From Algoriphagus algorifonticola (GTDB taxonomy: Bacteria; Bacteroidota; Bacteroidia; Cytophagales; Cyclobacteriaceae), in NCBI RefSeq assembly GCF_007655305.1, contig NZ_VLOG01000055.1, forward strand, positions 94,232 to 158,231: a DNA stretch of 64,000 nucleotides, read 5' to 3'. Under the pieces are notes generated by a model, which was not told the origin of the DNA, made no database searches, and was given only the letters and a program-made list of their open reading frames with translations. Below are positions 30,568 through 40,043 of this stretch, in pieces. Both the position numbers and the translations under genes were made by a program. The stretch's first letter is position 1; each line of letters opens with the position of its first letter.

Positions 30568-31800
30568 ATGACTCAAGCTATTAACCGTAACGCGCTCTTC
30601 AATGCAAGCTGTCTCGCGCTGATTACCACGGCCTTTACCTTTGCAATCCGTGCTGGAATTCTTCCGCAACTCGGAGAGGAATTTGGGCTTAGTGCCGAGC
30701 AACTTGGTTTCATCAACTCCATGTGGTTCTTAGGCTTCCCGATTTCCATGATTCTGGGAGGGTTGTTTTACCACTCAGTAGGTCCAAAAATCATCATGAA
30801 CATTGCTTTCGTAACCCACACAGTGGGTATTCTGATGACAATCTTTGCAGATGGTTACACTACACTATTGATTTCCACCCTGTTTATAGGCTTCGGTAAT
30901 GGATGTACAGAAGCTGCCTGTAACCCAATGATTGCTGACATGTACACTGGAGTTACCATGAATAAAATGCTAAACAGATTCCATATGTGGTTCCCTGGTG
31001 GTATCGTTCTTGGCTCTCTTATTTCAAAGTTCATGACCGATGCTGGATTTGGCTGGGAAGCTCAAATTTGGGTTATGATGGTGCCTACCGTTGCCTATGC
31101 CGTTCTATTCTTTGGAAAAGCCTTCCCTAAACCAACCGTCGAAGGAGTTACTTCTGTAACCAGCAACCTGAAAGCGATGATCAGTCCGCTCTATATTTTC
31201 CTTTTCATTTGTATGGCTTTGACAGCTATCACAGAGTTTGGTACCCAACAATGGGCAAATGTGGTTTTGGATAGCTCAGGAGCTAGTGGCATGTTGATTC
31301 TTGCTCTTACCACCGGTGTAATGGCTGTAGGAAGATTCTTCGCAGGTCCAGTAGTTGGTAAGCTGGGTCAAACCGGAGTACTTCTAGGAGGAGCAATTTT
31401 CGCAACTATCGGTATTTACTTGTTTAGCATTGTTACTGGCCCAATGGCTTACGTTGCGGCATTTATCTTTGCTATTGGAGTATGTTACTTCTGGCCTGTA
31501 ATGGTAGGTGCAGTAGCTCAAAGAGTACCTCTTAGTGGGGCCTTGGGTATGTCTATCATAGGTGGTGTCGGAATGTTCTCTACTGCGATTTGGCAACCTG
31601 TCATCGGTAGCTGGATTGATTCTGCAAGAGCCTCCAATTTAGCAGCGGGTCTTAGTGGTGCTGAATTAGAATTGGCAACCGGCCAGGAAACTCTTCTCAA
31701 GCTTACCATTTTCCCATCCATATTAATTGTGCTATTCATTATCTTATTTATCTGGCAAAAGAACTCCAAAAATGTTCCTTCGGTCACAGCAGCACACTAA
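30568..31800 (+). CDS. MFS transporter (FucP/FHS-like sugar-type)
   Basis: A 410-aa, 12-helix major facilitator. Typical features are IRAGILPQLGEEFGLSAEQLGFINSMWFLGFPISMILGGL in helices 1-2 and FGNGCTEAACNPMIADMY in helix 4, where acidic and polar residues fit a proton-coupled sugar porter. The substrate is not identified. A strong terminator follows 6 bp after the stop. Confidence 0.8.
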   Translation: MTQAINRNALFNASCLALITTAFTFAIRAGILPQLGEEFGLSAEQLGFINSMWFLGFPISMILGGLFYHSVGPKIIMNIAFVTHTVGILMTIFADGYTTLLISTLFIGFGNGCTEAACNPMIADMYTGVTMNKMLNRFHMWFPGGIVLGSLISKFMTDAGFGWEAQIWVMMVPTVAYAVLFFGKAFPKPTVEGVTSVTSNLKAMISPLYIFLFICMALTAITEFGTQQWANVVLDSSGASGMLILALTTGVMAVGRFFAGPVVGKLGQTGVLLGGAIFATIGIYLFSIVTGPMAYVAAFIFAIGVCYFWPVMVGAVAQRVPLSGALGMSIIGGVGMFSTAIWQPVIGSWIDSARASNLAAGLSGAELELATGQETLLKLTIFPSILIVLFIILFIWQKNSKNVPSVTAAH

Positions 31801-31805
31801 AAGAT

Positions 31806-31831
31806 AAAAGCAGCCTTCGGGCTGCTTTTTT
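31806..31831 (+). terminator. Intrinsic terminator after the MFS gene (bidirectional)
   Basis: Stem AGCAGCC (31809-31815), TTCG tetraloop, GGCTGCT (31820-31826), flanked by AAAA and T6. The A-run on the other strand lets it also terminate the convergent small lipoprotein gene. Confidence 0.9.
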
Positions 31832-32087
31832 ATTGACAGGAGTAACTTTCGTATTCTTCTCTAAAAAGAGACCATAGCTTTCCATTTTCATCTCTATAAG
31901 TTATTGCCTCAGTTCGAATGGTCACTTCCAAACTATAGGGAGTTTCTATGACTGTACCATCTACCAACAAAATGGTACATGGCCCGTCAATTCGCTTAAT
32001 ATCTTTTAAGCCGATATCTTGCAGCCAGCTGTCGCAAGATGAAAAAAAGAGAATGAAAATAATGATGAAATTTCTAGCTATGCGCAT
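31830..32087 (-). CDS. Small hypothetical lipoprotein
   Basis: 85 aa with a strong lipoprotein signal (RNFIIIFILFFSSC, Cys at residue 18), then a short beta-rich domain (GPCTILLVDGTVIETPYSLEVTIRTEAITYRDENGKLWSLF). No family recognised. The stop codon lies in the T-tract of the shared terminator, which fits a real convergent gene. Confidence 0.65.
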   Translation of the reverse strand: MRIARNFIIIFILFFSSCDSWLQDIGLKDIKRIDGPCTILLVDGTVIETPYSLEVTIRTEAITYRDENGKLWSLFREEYESYSCQ

Positions 32088-32258
32088 ATACTTACTAAAC
32101 TACTCCTAAAGTAAGTAGAACATCTGAAAAAAAGAAAATACCCTATTCAGTGAAGGGCTTTATGAAACCTGCCAACTTTGAAAATTTCTTGGCTTCGTAT
32201 CACGTCTTTCAAAAATAAAATGCTCCAGGTATCTGAAAAATTTATCAGTGCTAAAAAC

Positions 32259-32350
32259 AAAAAGCCCAACCTTGATGGGTTAAGCTTTACTTTAGTGTGA
32301 CCTCGTCAGAGCTTGTCCCGCAAAGCGGGAATTCAAACTTGAAACCTCCT
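32259..32350 (-). repeat. Partial duplicate of the tRNA-Arg 3' end and its terminator, with a palindrome inserted
   Basis: 32259-32309 repeats 32403-32453 with one mismatch; it contains the tRNA terminator hairpin and the tRNA acceptor 3' strand. After GTCAG about 20 bp have been inserted, including the perfect palindrome TCCCGCAAAGCGGGA (32316-32330). The T-arm sequence then resumes (ATTCAAACTTGAAACCTCCT) before similarity ends at about 32350. This is a tRNA pseudogene fragment, not a functional tRNA. Confidence 0.75.
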
Positions 32351-32401
32351 CCTTTAAAAATCAAAAATATCCTAGCAGATAATAAGGCTTTAGGTTGAAA
32401 T

Positions 32402-32434
32402 AAAAAAGCCCAACCTTGATGGGTTGAGCTTTAC
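32402..32434 (-). terminator. Terminator of tRNA-Arg
   Basis: Read on the minus strand: stem AAGCTCAACC / GGTTGGGCTT around the loop CATCAA, followed by T6. It lies 7 bp after the tRNA 3' end. Confidence 0.8.
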
Positions 32435-32441
32435 TTTAGTG

Positions 32442-32515
32442 TGACCTCGTCAGGATTCAAACCTGAAACCTCCTGAGCCGTAATCAGGTGCTCTATTCAG
32501 TTGAGCTACGAGGCC
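32442..32515 (-). tRNA. tRNA-Arg (anticodon ACG)
   Basis: 74 nt. The acceptor stem GGCCTCG pairs with CGAGGTC (one G-U). The D-arm is AGCTCAACTGAATAGAGC. The anticodon arm is CCTGA-TTACGGC-TCAGG with anticodon ACG. The T-loop is TTTGAAT. Discriminator A73; the 3' CCA is not encoded. Confidence 0.95.
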
Positions 32516-32655
32516 GAAATGGTTTGCAAAGGTACTTATAAATCGATTTTTTCCAAATATCTATCTGAAGCTTTTTTACAAAGGTAGAGGAGGAACTCAT
32601 TTCGACACTTAAGAATTATTAAGAGCAAAAACAGGTTAATTCCTCAGGGATTTTC

Positions 32656-32663
32656 TATTTTTG
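32656..32663 (+). promoter_or_regulatory. Possible -7 element before the outer-membrane barrel gene
   Basis: TATTTTTG fits TAnnTTTG, about 124 bp before the ATG. No good TTTG -33 element lies at the right distance (only GGTTAAT), so support is weak. Confidence 0.3.
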
Positions 32664-32786
32664 CCCGCAATACATTGTAATTAAGCACTCTTTTAATTCA
32701 ATTGAGCACAAAGGCAGTCAAACCATCATTCAAGACTACCCGCCATGCAAGATTACATGTGACTATTGAAAAACATTAACCAATAC

Positions 32787-33533
32787 ATGAAAAAATTATT
32801 TATAGTCCTTTTAGCATTTTCAATTGGCCCATTCGCGCTTGCTCAAGAAACAGTACAGAAACCAAAAGTTCCTGTAGGCGGAAGACCCAATATTCCAGCT
32901 GATCTAGTTGTAGAATTTGGATTCAATGTGCTCAATAACCGACCTGAGGATATGAGTACAGGTTTTTTTGGATCCCGAACGCTCAATATCTACTACCAAT
33001 ATCCTATTTCAGTATTCGGTGCTAATTCCGGTTTCACTTTAGATCCTGGATTTGGTATTGGTACAGACAAATTGGCTTTTAATGATGAGATGAATCTTTT
33101 CAATGATCCTTCTAATGGCCCTGAGTCCAGTGATTTCCTGGAGTTGACAGATGTATTTGGGGATGATATCTCAGTAGACAAGAATGTTTTCTCGCTGAAC
33201 TATTTCGAAATACCTCTTGACCTGACTTACCATGTCAATAGAAATAATTACACTAAAGGATTTCGGGTAAGTGTAGGTGGAAAAGTTGGCTTCCTTTATA
33301 ATGCCCATTCCAAAATCAAATACACAGATGAGGATGGTTTGACCAGAAAAATCAAAGACTCTCAGAATTATGGCTTAGAGAAATTGAGATATGGCCTAAC
33401 CCTAAAAGCAGGTTCTCCAGGATTCTATGCTTGGAGCTATTTTGGACTCAACAGGTTATTCCAAGAGGGGCAAGGTCCGGCTGCTAACCAATCACAGCAA
33501 ATTAGTTTTGGAATTGCAGTGAATCTATTCTAA
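32787..33533 (+). CDS. Outer-membrane beta-barrel protein (porin-like)
   Basis: 248 aa from the ATG at 32787, giving the signal peptide KKLFIVLLAFSIGPFALAQ; a TTG seven codons upstream is in frame but spoils it. The mature part is made of alternating beta strands with aromatic ends (SLNYFEIPLDLTYHVN, FRVSVGGKVGFLYNAHSK, GLTLKAGSPGFYAWSYFG) and finishes GIAVNLF, a typical barrel C-terminus. This resembles the PorT/OMP_b-brl family of Bacteroidota. No specific role is known. Confidence 0.8.
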   Translation: MKKLFIVLLAFSIGPFALAQETVQKPKVPVGGRPNIPADLVVEFGFNVLNNRPEDMSTGFFGSRTLNIYYQYPISVFGANSGFTLDPGFGIGTDKLAFNDEMNLFNDPSNGPESSDFLELTDVFGDDISVDKNVFSLNYFEIPLDLTYHVNRNNYTKGFRVSVGGKVGFLYNAHSKIKYTDEDGLTRKIKDSQNYGLEKLRYGLTLKAGSPGFYAWSYFGLNRLFQEGQGPAANQSQQISFGIAVNLF

Positions 33534-33555
33534 GCTTTGAATTAATTATAAGAAG

Positions 33556-33584
33556 AAGCCGGGTTTTTCAATCCGGTTTTTTTT
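33556..33584 (+). terminator. Intrinsic terminator after the beta-barrel gene
   Basis: Stem AAGCCGG (33556-33562) and CCGGTTT (33573-33579) with one G-U pair and a T8 tail. It also lies at the 3' end of the convergent PAP2-like gene. Confidence 0.85.
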
Positions 33585-34203
33585 ATCCCCAAACCCAAAG
33601 AAATCCCCAAAAGCAGGTAAAAAAACCATAGAAAAAGCCAACATAAACCTCCATGGGATTATGGGCATTCAAAAACAATCTTGAAGTACCAACCACTCCA
33701 GCCAGCAATAAAGCACCTAATAAAGGGTAAAGTATGGCGAAATTCGGGAAATTCATTCCTAAGACAACTACCAACGCTAAAAGCCCTCCTACCCCAGTCA
33801 TATGAGCTGACATCTTCCAAAAAAAGGTGACTATCGTTAAGATCACCACAACCGCAGTAATTACTGCCAAGGATTGCCATAATATGGGGTCTAATTCAGA
33901 CATCTCAAACATGAAATAGACCGTCATCAAAAAATATACTGAAGTCACACAAAAAGGAATCAGTCGGTCTTTGATATCGATCATATGAAGACTCTTCACT
34001 GTACCACTAAGTCTCAGTCCAAGTATCGTAATCATTGGAATAGCTAAAGTGGATAACATGATCAAATAAAAGATCCTGACTTTAAATTCAAAAGGAACAC
34101 TACTTGCCTCGGGTACCACAAAAAGAATCATACCAAAAACCAGTGTTGGTATAATCAATGGCTGGAAAATAACCGAAATAATCAGCGCTAGACTTCTCCC
34201 CAC
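33583..34203 (-). CDS. PAP2-like integral membrane protein
   Basis: A 206-aa protein with about six hydrophobic helices. It shows the PAP2 phosphatase pattern in relaxed form: KDRLIP near residue 80 (motif 1-like), KMSAHMTGVGG near 130 (SxHxxG, motif 2) and SRLFLNAHNPMEVYVGFFYG near 173 (motif 3). This suggests a lipid phosphate phosphatase or related enzyme. It starts with GTG overlapping the rpoN stop by 1 bp (TAGTG), so its translation is coupled to sigma-54. Confidence 0.72.
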   Translation of the reverse strand: MGRSLALIISVIFQPLIIPTLVFGMILFVVPEASSVPFEFKVRIFYLIMLSTLAIPMITILGLRLSGTVKSLHMIDIKDRLIPFCVTSVYFLMTVYFMFEMSELDPILWQSLAVITAVVVILTIVTFFWKMSAHMTGVGGLLALVVVLGMNFPNFAILYPLLGALLLAGVVGTSRLFLNAHNPMEVYVGFFYGFFTCFWGFLWVWG

Positions 34204-35657
34204 TACAGTTCTTTTCTAAGTCTCGCCACTGGAATCTGTAATTGCTCTCTGTATTTGGCAACAGTTCTTCTGGCTATATTATATCCTTTTTTATTCAGCA
34301 TTTTCACAAGCTTATCATCTGAAAGCGGTCTCTTTTTATCCTCTTCATCTACCATAGCCTGCAATACAGATTTCACCTCCCTATTGCTGACATCTTCCCC
34401 ACTATCAGTAGCGATACCTTCAGAAAAGAAATACTTTAAAGGATAAACGCCAAATTCTGTTTGAATGGATTTACTGTTGGCAACTCTGGAAACAGTTGAG
34501 ATATCCATGTCTATTTTTTCGGCTATATCTTTCAGAATCATCGGACGTAAGTTCGTTTCATCCCCATCCAAAAAGAATTCTTTTTGATATTGTAAAATAG
34601 CCTCCATGGTTCTCAATAAAGTATTTTGACGTTGTTTGATCGCATCGATAAACCATTTAGCAGCATCTAATTTCTGCTTCACAAAAGTGACTGTCTCCTT
34701 CAGTTTTTTGTCCTTTTTGTCAGATTTATCATAGGCATCAAACATATCCGCATATGATCTGGATATTCTTAACTCAGGAGCGTTCTTGGAGTTCAAACTT
34801 ATTTCCAATTTCCCTGAATTATTGGTCAAAATAAAATCCGGTATGATGTACTGCGTACGAACTAATCCCTCGGAAACTCCTCCCGGCTTAGGATTTAACT
34901 TAGTAATCAAGTTGACAGCATCCTTGATCTCGTCTTCATTCAAATCGCATTTTCGCTGGATCTTGGAGTAGTGCTTTTTGGTAAACTCTTCAAAGCAATC
35001 ATGCATGATTCGTAAGGCATGCTGAACTGTGGGATCCTCTGGATGCTCTTTTCTTTCTAATTGCAGAATGAGGCATTCTTGAAGATTTCTTGAAGCAATT
35101 CCAGCGGGATCAAAAGTTTGAATCTTTCGCAGAATTTCCTCTAACTCATCTATATCCGTCTCTATATTTTGGCTAAAAGCCAAATCATTGATAATGGCCT
35201 CCAAATCCCTACGGATATATCCATCATTTTCAATGCTTCCTATCAGCTGCTGCCCGATTATTTTTTGTCTTTCATCAAGCTTTAGATAGTTGAGTTGCTG
35301 AATTAACAATTCATGCAAAGACGCTTGGGAAGAAATAGGAATCTCCCGATCTTCTTCATCCGAATTGTAATTCCCGTCGCCCTGCATTTTATATCCACCG
35401 TACTCATCATCCAGATAATCATCCAGATTTAGATCTCTATCATCAGATCCAAGGTCCTCATCGTAGGAGTCCTCATATTCTTCTTGACCTGGGTCTTCTT
35501 TCTCGTCTTTTCCTTCTTCCAATGCTGGATTAACCTCCAATTCTTCCTCAATTCTGGCATCCAATTCTGCTGTAGGAACCTGCAACAGCTTGATAAACTG
35601 TATCTGCTGTGGAGAAAGCTTCTGTGAAAGTGACTGGCTAAGATTTAGCTTTTGCAT
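34203..35657 (-). CDS. rpoN: RNA polymerase sigma-54 factor RpoN
   Basis: A 484-aa protein. Region I is Gln/Leu-rich (QKLNLSQSLSQKLSPQQIQFIKLLQ) and binds the activator. Region II is a long acidic stretch (about 50-95). The core-binding domain covers about 110-300. The DNA-binding region has a helix-turn-helix (IAEKIDMDISTVSRVANSK) and the RpoN box ARRTVAKYREQLQIP near the C-terminus. It directs transcription that depends on AAA+ enhancer-binding activators; none is encoded in this window. It is co-transcribed with the PAP2-like gene. Confidence 0.97.
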   Translation of the reverse strand: MQKLNLSQSLSQKLSPQQIQFIKLLQVPTAELDARIEEELEVNPALEEGKDEKEDPGQEEYEDSYDEDLGSDDRDLNLDDYLDDEYGGYKMQGDGNYNSDEEDREIPISSQASLHELLIQQLNYLKLDERQKIIGQQLIGSIENDGYIRRDLEAIINDLAFSQNIETDIDELEEILRKIQTFDPAGIASRNLQECLILQLERKEHPEDPTVQHALRIMHDCFEEFTKKHYSKIQRKCDLNEDEIKDAVNLITKLNPKPGGVSEGLVRTQYIIPDFILTNNSGKLEISLNSKNAPELRISRSYADMFDAYDKSDKKDKKLKETVTFVKQKLDAAKWFIDAIKQRQNTLLRTMEAILQYQKEFFLDGDETNLRPMILKDIAEKIDMDISTVSRVANSKSIQTEFGVYPLKYFFSEGIATDSGEDVSNREVKSVLQAMVDEEDKKRPLSDDKLVKMLNKKGYNIARRTVAKYREQLQIPVARLRKEL

Positions 35658-35749
35658 TGGAAATTGAGTAAAACCTGCATTTTGGGTTCAAAAAAGGACT
35701 TTTTCAGAAAAAAAGCCCTGAATTCAAAGTTAGGAAAAACAAGCAAATT

Positions 35750-35781
35750 TTTGATAAAAAGCTTATTTAATCGTTTTTTTG
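35750..35781 (+). promoter_or_regulatory. Putative Bacteroidota promoter for asnS
   Basis: TTTG at 35750-35753, 20 bp spacer, TTTTTTTG at 35774-35781 (one mismatch to TAnnTTTG), about 50 bp before the asnS ATG in the rpoN-asnS divergent gap. Confidence 0.4.
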
Positions 35782-35832
35782 CAGACTATAAAAAATTCGG
35801 CTATCAGCCTTATTTGAAACCAAAACGAAATC

Positions 35833-37284
35833 ATGGCATTCAACAAGCGGGTAAAAATCAAAACCATTTTAGAGCAGGGTCTAATAGGCAGTGAAATCAC
35901 ATTAATGGGCTGGGTTCGTACTAAGCGATCCAATAAAAATGTTTCCTTTATTGCCATGAATGACGGGTCTATCATTACCAATTACCAAGTGGTGGCTGAT
36001 CCAAATTTCATTTCGGATGATGTTCTGAAAAAATGCACAACTGGAGCCTGTCTCAAAATCACAGGAACAGTGGTTGAATCTCAAGGTGCAGGGCAATCCT
36101 CAGAATTGAATGCGAAGAGCATAGAAGTTTTGGGTGAGGCGGATCCAGAGAAGTATCCTTTACAGCCAAAAAAACACTCCCTTGAATTCTTGCGTGAAAT
36201 CGCTCACTTGAGAATGCGTACAAATACATTTGGTGCAGTTTTCAGAGTAAGACATGCTTTGGCATTTGCAGTGCACCAATATTTCAATGATAAGGGTTTT
36301 TTCTATATCCATACTCCTATCATCACCGCTTCTGATGCGGAAGGTGCAGGGGAAACATTCAAGGTAACCACTCTGGATATTGGAAATCCTCCAAAAACCG
36401 AAGATGGAAAAGTGGACTTCAAGCAAGATTTCTTTGAAAGAGAAGCTAATTTGACTGTATCTGGCCAATTGGAAGGGGAGTTGGCTGCTATGGCGCTTTC
36501 TGAAATTTACACTTTTGGACCTACTTTCAGAGCAGAAAATTCCAACACAACCCGCCACTTAGCTGAATTCTGGATGATTGAGCCTGAAATGGCTTTCTAT
36601 GATGCAGAAGATAACGCAGATTTAGCCGAAGACTTCCTTAAATATTTGATCCGATATGCTTTGGATCATTGCCAGGAAGATTTACAATTCTTGGAATCCA
36701 GATTATTGGATGAAGAAAAATCTAAGCCGCAAGATCAGCGTTCAGAAATGAGCTTGCTGGAAAAATTGAACTTTGTGGTAGACAATGAATTTGTTCGTAT
36801 TTCATATACTGAGGCTATCGATATTCTAAGAAACTCCAATCCTAATAAGAAGAAGAAATTCCAATATCTAATTGAATCCTGGGGAGCTGACCTTCAATCA
36901 GAACACGAGCGATATTTGGTAGAAAAGCATTTCAAAAAACCTGTAATTCTGACAGACTATCCGAAAGAAATCAAGTCTTTCTATATGCGTCAAAATGAGG
37001 ATGGAAAGACAGTTGCCGCTATGGATATCCTTTTCCCGGGGATAGGGGAGATTGTCGGAGGTTCTCAAAGGGAAGAAAGGCTGGATGTGCTCCTTCAAAG
37101 AATGGATGAAATGAACATTCCAAAAGAGGAAATGTGGTGGTTCTTAGATACAAGAAGATTCGGAGCTACACCTCATGCAGGCTTTGGATTGGGCTTCGAA
37201 AGAATGGTTCAGTTTGTAACAGGAATGGGAAATATCCGGGATGTGATAGCATTCCCAAGAACTCCAGGAAACGCAGAATTTTAA
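35833..37284 (+). CDS. asnS: Asparagine--tRNA ligase
   Basis: A 483-aa class II aminoacyl-tRNA synthetase. The N-terminal OB-fold anticodon-binding domain (about 15-120) has [23 protein letters not shown]. Motif 2 is [21 protein letters not shown] and motif 3 is [15 protein letters not shown], with the AsnS-typical ending [17 protein letters not shown]. It charges tRNA-Asn with asparagine. The long insertion at about 195-215 is normal for bacterial AsnS. Monocistronic with a strong terminator. Confidence 0.97.
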   Translation: MAFNKRVKIKTILEQGLIGSEITLMGWVRTKRSNKNVSFIAMNDGSIITNYQVVADPNFISDDVLKKCTTGACLKITGTVVESQGAGQSSELNAKSIEVLGEADPEKYPLQPKKHSLEFLREIAHLRMRTNTFGAVFRVRHALAFAVHQYFNDKGFFYIHTPIITASDAEGAGETFKVTTLDIGNPPKTEDGKVDFKQDFFEREANLTVSGQLEGELAAMALSEIYTFGPTFRAENSNTTRHLAEFWMIEPEMAFYDAEDNADLAEDFLKYLIRYALDHCQEDLQFLESRLLDEEKSKPQDQRSEMSLLEKLNFVVDNEFVRISYTEAIDILRNSNPNKKKKFQYLIESWGADLQSEHERYLVEKHFKKPVILTDYPKEIKSFYMRQNEDGKTVAAMDILFPGIGEIVGGSQREERLDVLLQRMDEMNIPKEEMWWFLDTRRFGATPHAGFGLGFERMVQFVTGMGNIRDVIAFPRTPGNAEF

Positions 37285-37291
37285 TTCATTC

Positions 37292-37320
37292 AAAAAAACC
37301 GTCCAAGTGACGGTTTTTTT
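37292..37320 (+). terminator. Bidirectional terminator between asnS and the MFS gene
   Basis: AAAAAAACCGTC (37292-37303), loop CAAGT, GACGGTTTTTTT (37309-37320): a symmetrical stem with A- and T-tracts serving both converging genes. Confidence 0.92.
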
Positions 37321-38506
37321 ATGCCACCACTTTCACCCTTCTCGCCAAAGGAATACATAGCAAGCTGAAGAAAATGGCGATATATCCGACCAAATTAAAA
37401 TTAGTCAATTCTCCTGCTGCATTTTCTCCAATTATGAGCCCTGCAATTAAAGATGCCAAACCCGTAGCCAATTGTTGAATCGCTGAATTAAAGCTTAAAA
37501 AACTTCCCCTATTTTCAGGTCGCGCGGTGCCCGTAATAATTGCTGCAGCGGGTACATATCGTCCATTGGAAGTCACAAAAAACATTGTCGACACCAATAA
37601 CACATAAGGAATGGGCGTAACTCCTAAATTGGTAATTATCGCAATTGGAACCACATTCAGGGTCATGAAAATCGTAAAAATCCGGAGTTTCCCATACTTG
37701 TCAGACATCTTCCCAACCCAAGGAGAGGTAAAAATAGTAAAGGCTCCACCAGCCATGTAGATATAGGTTAACTGCATTTCCGTAAAGCCAACATTAGCCA
37801 CTGTGTAAGGACTCAAAAAGGGAATGATCATAAACTGCCCAAACATCATCATTACAGAAAGAGTGATTGCCCGCATTTGATTAGGGTTGCTTGTCACTCT
37901 GCGAACCACTTCCAAGGGATGAGGCCTGACAATTTCTTTTCCAAGATGCTCAGTGATATTGGGAACGTAATGGAAAATCATTCCTAAGCTAATTACAGAC
38001 AAGCCTGTTAAGATATAAAATGGGGTATGCCAGTCCGACAAACTAGCTAAAAACAAACCTAAAGGAACACCTAAAACAGAAGCAACTGAAAAAGCAGCCA
38101 TAACCAATCCCATGGCTCTTCCCCTTCTTGCATCTGGAATAACATCGCCAATAATTGCTAAAATCAGAGCGGAAGTCAGCCCTCCAAAAAGACCCGAAAC
38201 AATCCTTGCGGATAATAAAATCGGGTAAGTTGGTGACAATGCGCAGCCTAGGGTAGCAACAGAGAATCCTACATAAACCCAAAGCAAAATCTTTTTTCTA
38301 TCGAATCGATCTAGAAAGAATGCTCCAAAAAAACTGGAAATACCTGCGCTAAAAGTATAGGAAGATACCAGCAGTCCAAATTCCCGGGGAGATATCTCAA
38401 ACACACGCATCAACTGCGGACCTAAAGGCATCAAAATCATAAAATCCACAATGTGGATAAAATTGATAGCTGCCAAAGTCCAAAGCAGTAATTTTTCCTT
38501 CTTCAT
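37319..38506 (-). CDS. MFS transporter (DHA1/AraJ-like)
   Basis: About 395 aa from KKEKLLLWTLAAINFIHIVDFMILMPLG (ATG at 38506); an in-frame ATG nine codons earlier adds a charged extension of doubtful reality. Twelve helices. The motif-A loop FDRKKILLWVYVG lies between helices 2 and 3, and GVPLGLFLASLSDWHTPF fits motif C of the DHA1 drug:H+ antiporters. The exported substrate is unknown. Confidence 0.83.
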   Translation of the reverse strand: MKKEKLLLWTLAAINFIHIVDFMILMPLGPQLMRVFEISPREFGLLVSSYTFSAGISSFFGAFFLDRFDRKKILLWVYVGFSVATLGCALSPTYPILLSARIVSGLFGGLTSALILAIIGDVIPDARRGRAMGLVMAAFSVASVLGVPLGLFLASLSDWHTPFYILTGLSVISLGMIFHYVPNITEHLGKEIVRPHPLEVVRRVTSNPNQMRAITLSVMMMFGQFMIIPFLSPYTVANVGFTEMQLTYIYMAGGAFTIFTSPWVGKMSDKYGKLRIFTIFMTLNVVPIAIITNLGVTPIPYVLLVSTMFFVTSNGRYVPAAAIITGTARPENRGSFLSFNSAIQQLATGLASLIAGLIIGENAAGELTNFNLVGYIAIFFSLLCIPLARRVKVVA

Positions 38507-38567
38507 CAAAATTGCTTTAGCCTTGAACCACAAGAAAAAAAATAAAGTTTGCTATTACTATGTTAAA

Positions 38568-40040
38568 TCAGGAAATACCCAAATAAAAATAGGTTTCCGG
38601 GATCGACTCAATGATGTCACCTGCTATGGTTCCTCTACCTTTTCGTTTTCCCGCCAACTCACCAGCCAATCCATGATGAAAAACCCCGCAAACTGCCGCT
38701 GATTCCGGACTATATCCCATTCCCAAGTAAGCAGTAATCATTCCAGTGAGAATATCACCTGCTCCTCCTGTAGCCATAAATTGAGTACCTGTGCTATTGA
38801 CCAATTGTCTTCCATCCGGTGTGGAGATTACAGTATTTGCTCCTTTTAAAATCAAGATCAATTGATGTTTTATCGCAAAGTCTTTGGCTTGCATCATTCT
38901 TTCCTGATGATTAGCCGCTGCCCCAACCAATCTTTGAAACTCTCCTATATGCGGAGTAAGAATTGAGTTCTTCGGTACCAAAGGAATCAATTCCGGAAAT
39001 TTTGCCAAAATATTGATCCCGTCTGCATCCAAAACAATCGGGAAATGAAAGTCTTTCAGCAAGGCCTCCAATTGATTCTTTCTACTTTCTATGCCCCAGC
39101 CTGGACCTATCCCGACCGCATCATAATAGTCAGCATTGGGAATCAGCCCCCAATTACACATCGCCTCCGGTAAAGCAGCCTGAATACTGAGTCTTTCACT
39201 TTCTTCTATATGACAAGTGACCAGTCCTGAACCTGTCCGTAATGCACTCTTGGCCGCCAAAATAATGGCTCCCATTTTTCCATGTCCGCCTCCTACCAAC
39301 AGGATTTTACCGAAATCTCCTTTATGGGAAAATCGATGGAATTTTTTATGCAAAGCAGGTATATCTTTCGCTTGAATAAAATAAAGGCTTCCTTCAAACT
39401 CCTCATACCTCGTATCGGGAATACCAATATCACATACTTCCAAATCCCCTACAGATTCCGCATTTTCAGGAAGGATCAATGCAAGTTTTGGAAAAGCAAA
39501 ACTCACTGTCACATCTGCCTGAAAAGAAAGCTTTAGACTAACCCCTTCCGAAGGAAGGCCCGACGGAATATCTATAGCAATTTTTTTCCCCTGAAGAGAA
39601 TTCATCCTTCCTATAATTGGTTTTGCGCTATCACGTAAGGGACCGCTCAACCCAACGCCTAGAAATGCATCAATGATAATACAAGGCTCTGTAGGTGCCT
39701 GAAACTCCTTGAAAAATACTTCCTTCACTTTAGTCGGAAGCATTTCAAGGTTTTTGCCGGCATCTGCACTTAATTTTGAATTATCTCCAAAGCATTTGAT
39801 TACTAAAATCTTATGATTCTTTTGAGATAGTAGTCTTGCTATCGCAAAACCGTCACCTCCATTATTTCCCGACCCACAGAATATCAGAATTGGAGATTCT
39901 TTTGAGAATTCTTGCTGGTAAAACCACTTTTCAAATTCTTGGGCAGCTTTTTCCATCAATTCGTAGGAACTGATATTAGCGCTTTTGCAATGGAGTTGAT
40001 CCAGTTTGGAAACACTTTCTCCTGCTAAAATCTTGATCAT
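38568..40040 (-). CDS. nnr: Bifunctional NAD(P)HX epimerase/dehydratase
   Basis: A 490-aa fusion. The N-terminal YjeF_N epimerase domain (about 1-210) has GSGNNGGDGFAIARLL near residue 55 and IDAFLGVGLSGPLR. The C-terminal ribokinase-like ADP-dependent (S)-NAD(P)H-hydrate dehydratase (about 225-490) has GKILLVGGGHGKMGAIILAA, ILTPHIGEFQRL, STGTQFMATGGAGDILTGMI and GKRKGRGTIAGDIIE. It repairs hydrated NADH/NADPH. It lies 3 bp downstream of the UMF1 transporter gene, so they share a transcript. Confidence 0.95.
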   Translation of the reverse strand: MIKILAGESVSKLDQLHCKSANISSYELMEKAAQEFEKWFYQQEFSKESPILIFCGSGNNGGDGFAIARLLSQKNHKILVIKCFGDNSKLSADAGKNLEMLPTKVKEVFFKEFQAPTEPCIIIDAFLGVGLSGPLRDSAKPIIGRMNSLQGKKIAIDIPSGLPSEGVSLKLSFQADVTVSFAFPKLALILPENAESVGDLEVCDIGIPDTRYEEFEGSLYFIQAKDIPALHKKFHRFSHKGDFGKILLVGGGHGKMGAIILAAKSALRTGSGLVTCHIEESERLSIQAALPEAMCNWGLIPNADYYDAVGIGPGWGIESRKNQLEALLKDFHFPIVLDADGINILAKFPELIPLVPKNSILTPHIGEFQRLVGAAANHQERMMQAKDFAIKHQLILILKGANTVISTPDGRQLVNSTGTQFMATGGAGDILTGMITAYLGMGYSPESAAVCGVFHHGLAGELAGKRKGRGTIAGDIIESIPETYFYLGIS

Positions 40041-40043
40041 GAT

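Noticed and set aside
32259..32350. A second tRNA-Arg gene
   Set aside because: Only the 3' acceptor and T-arm region is present and it is interrupted by a palindrome; no anticodon arm.
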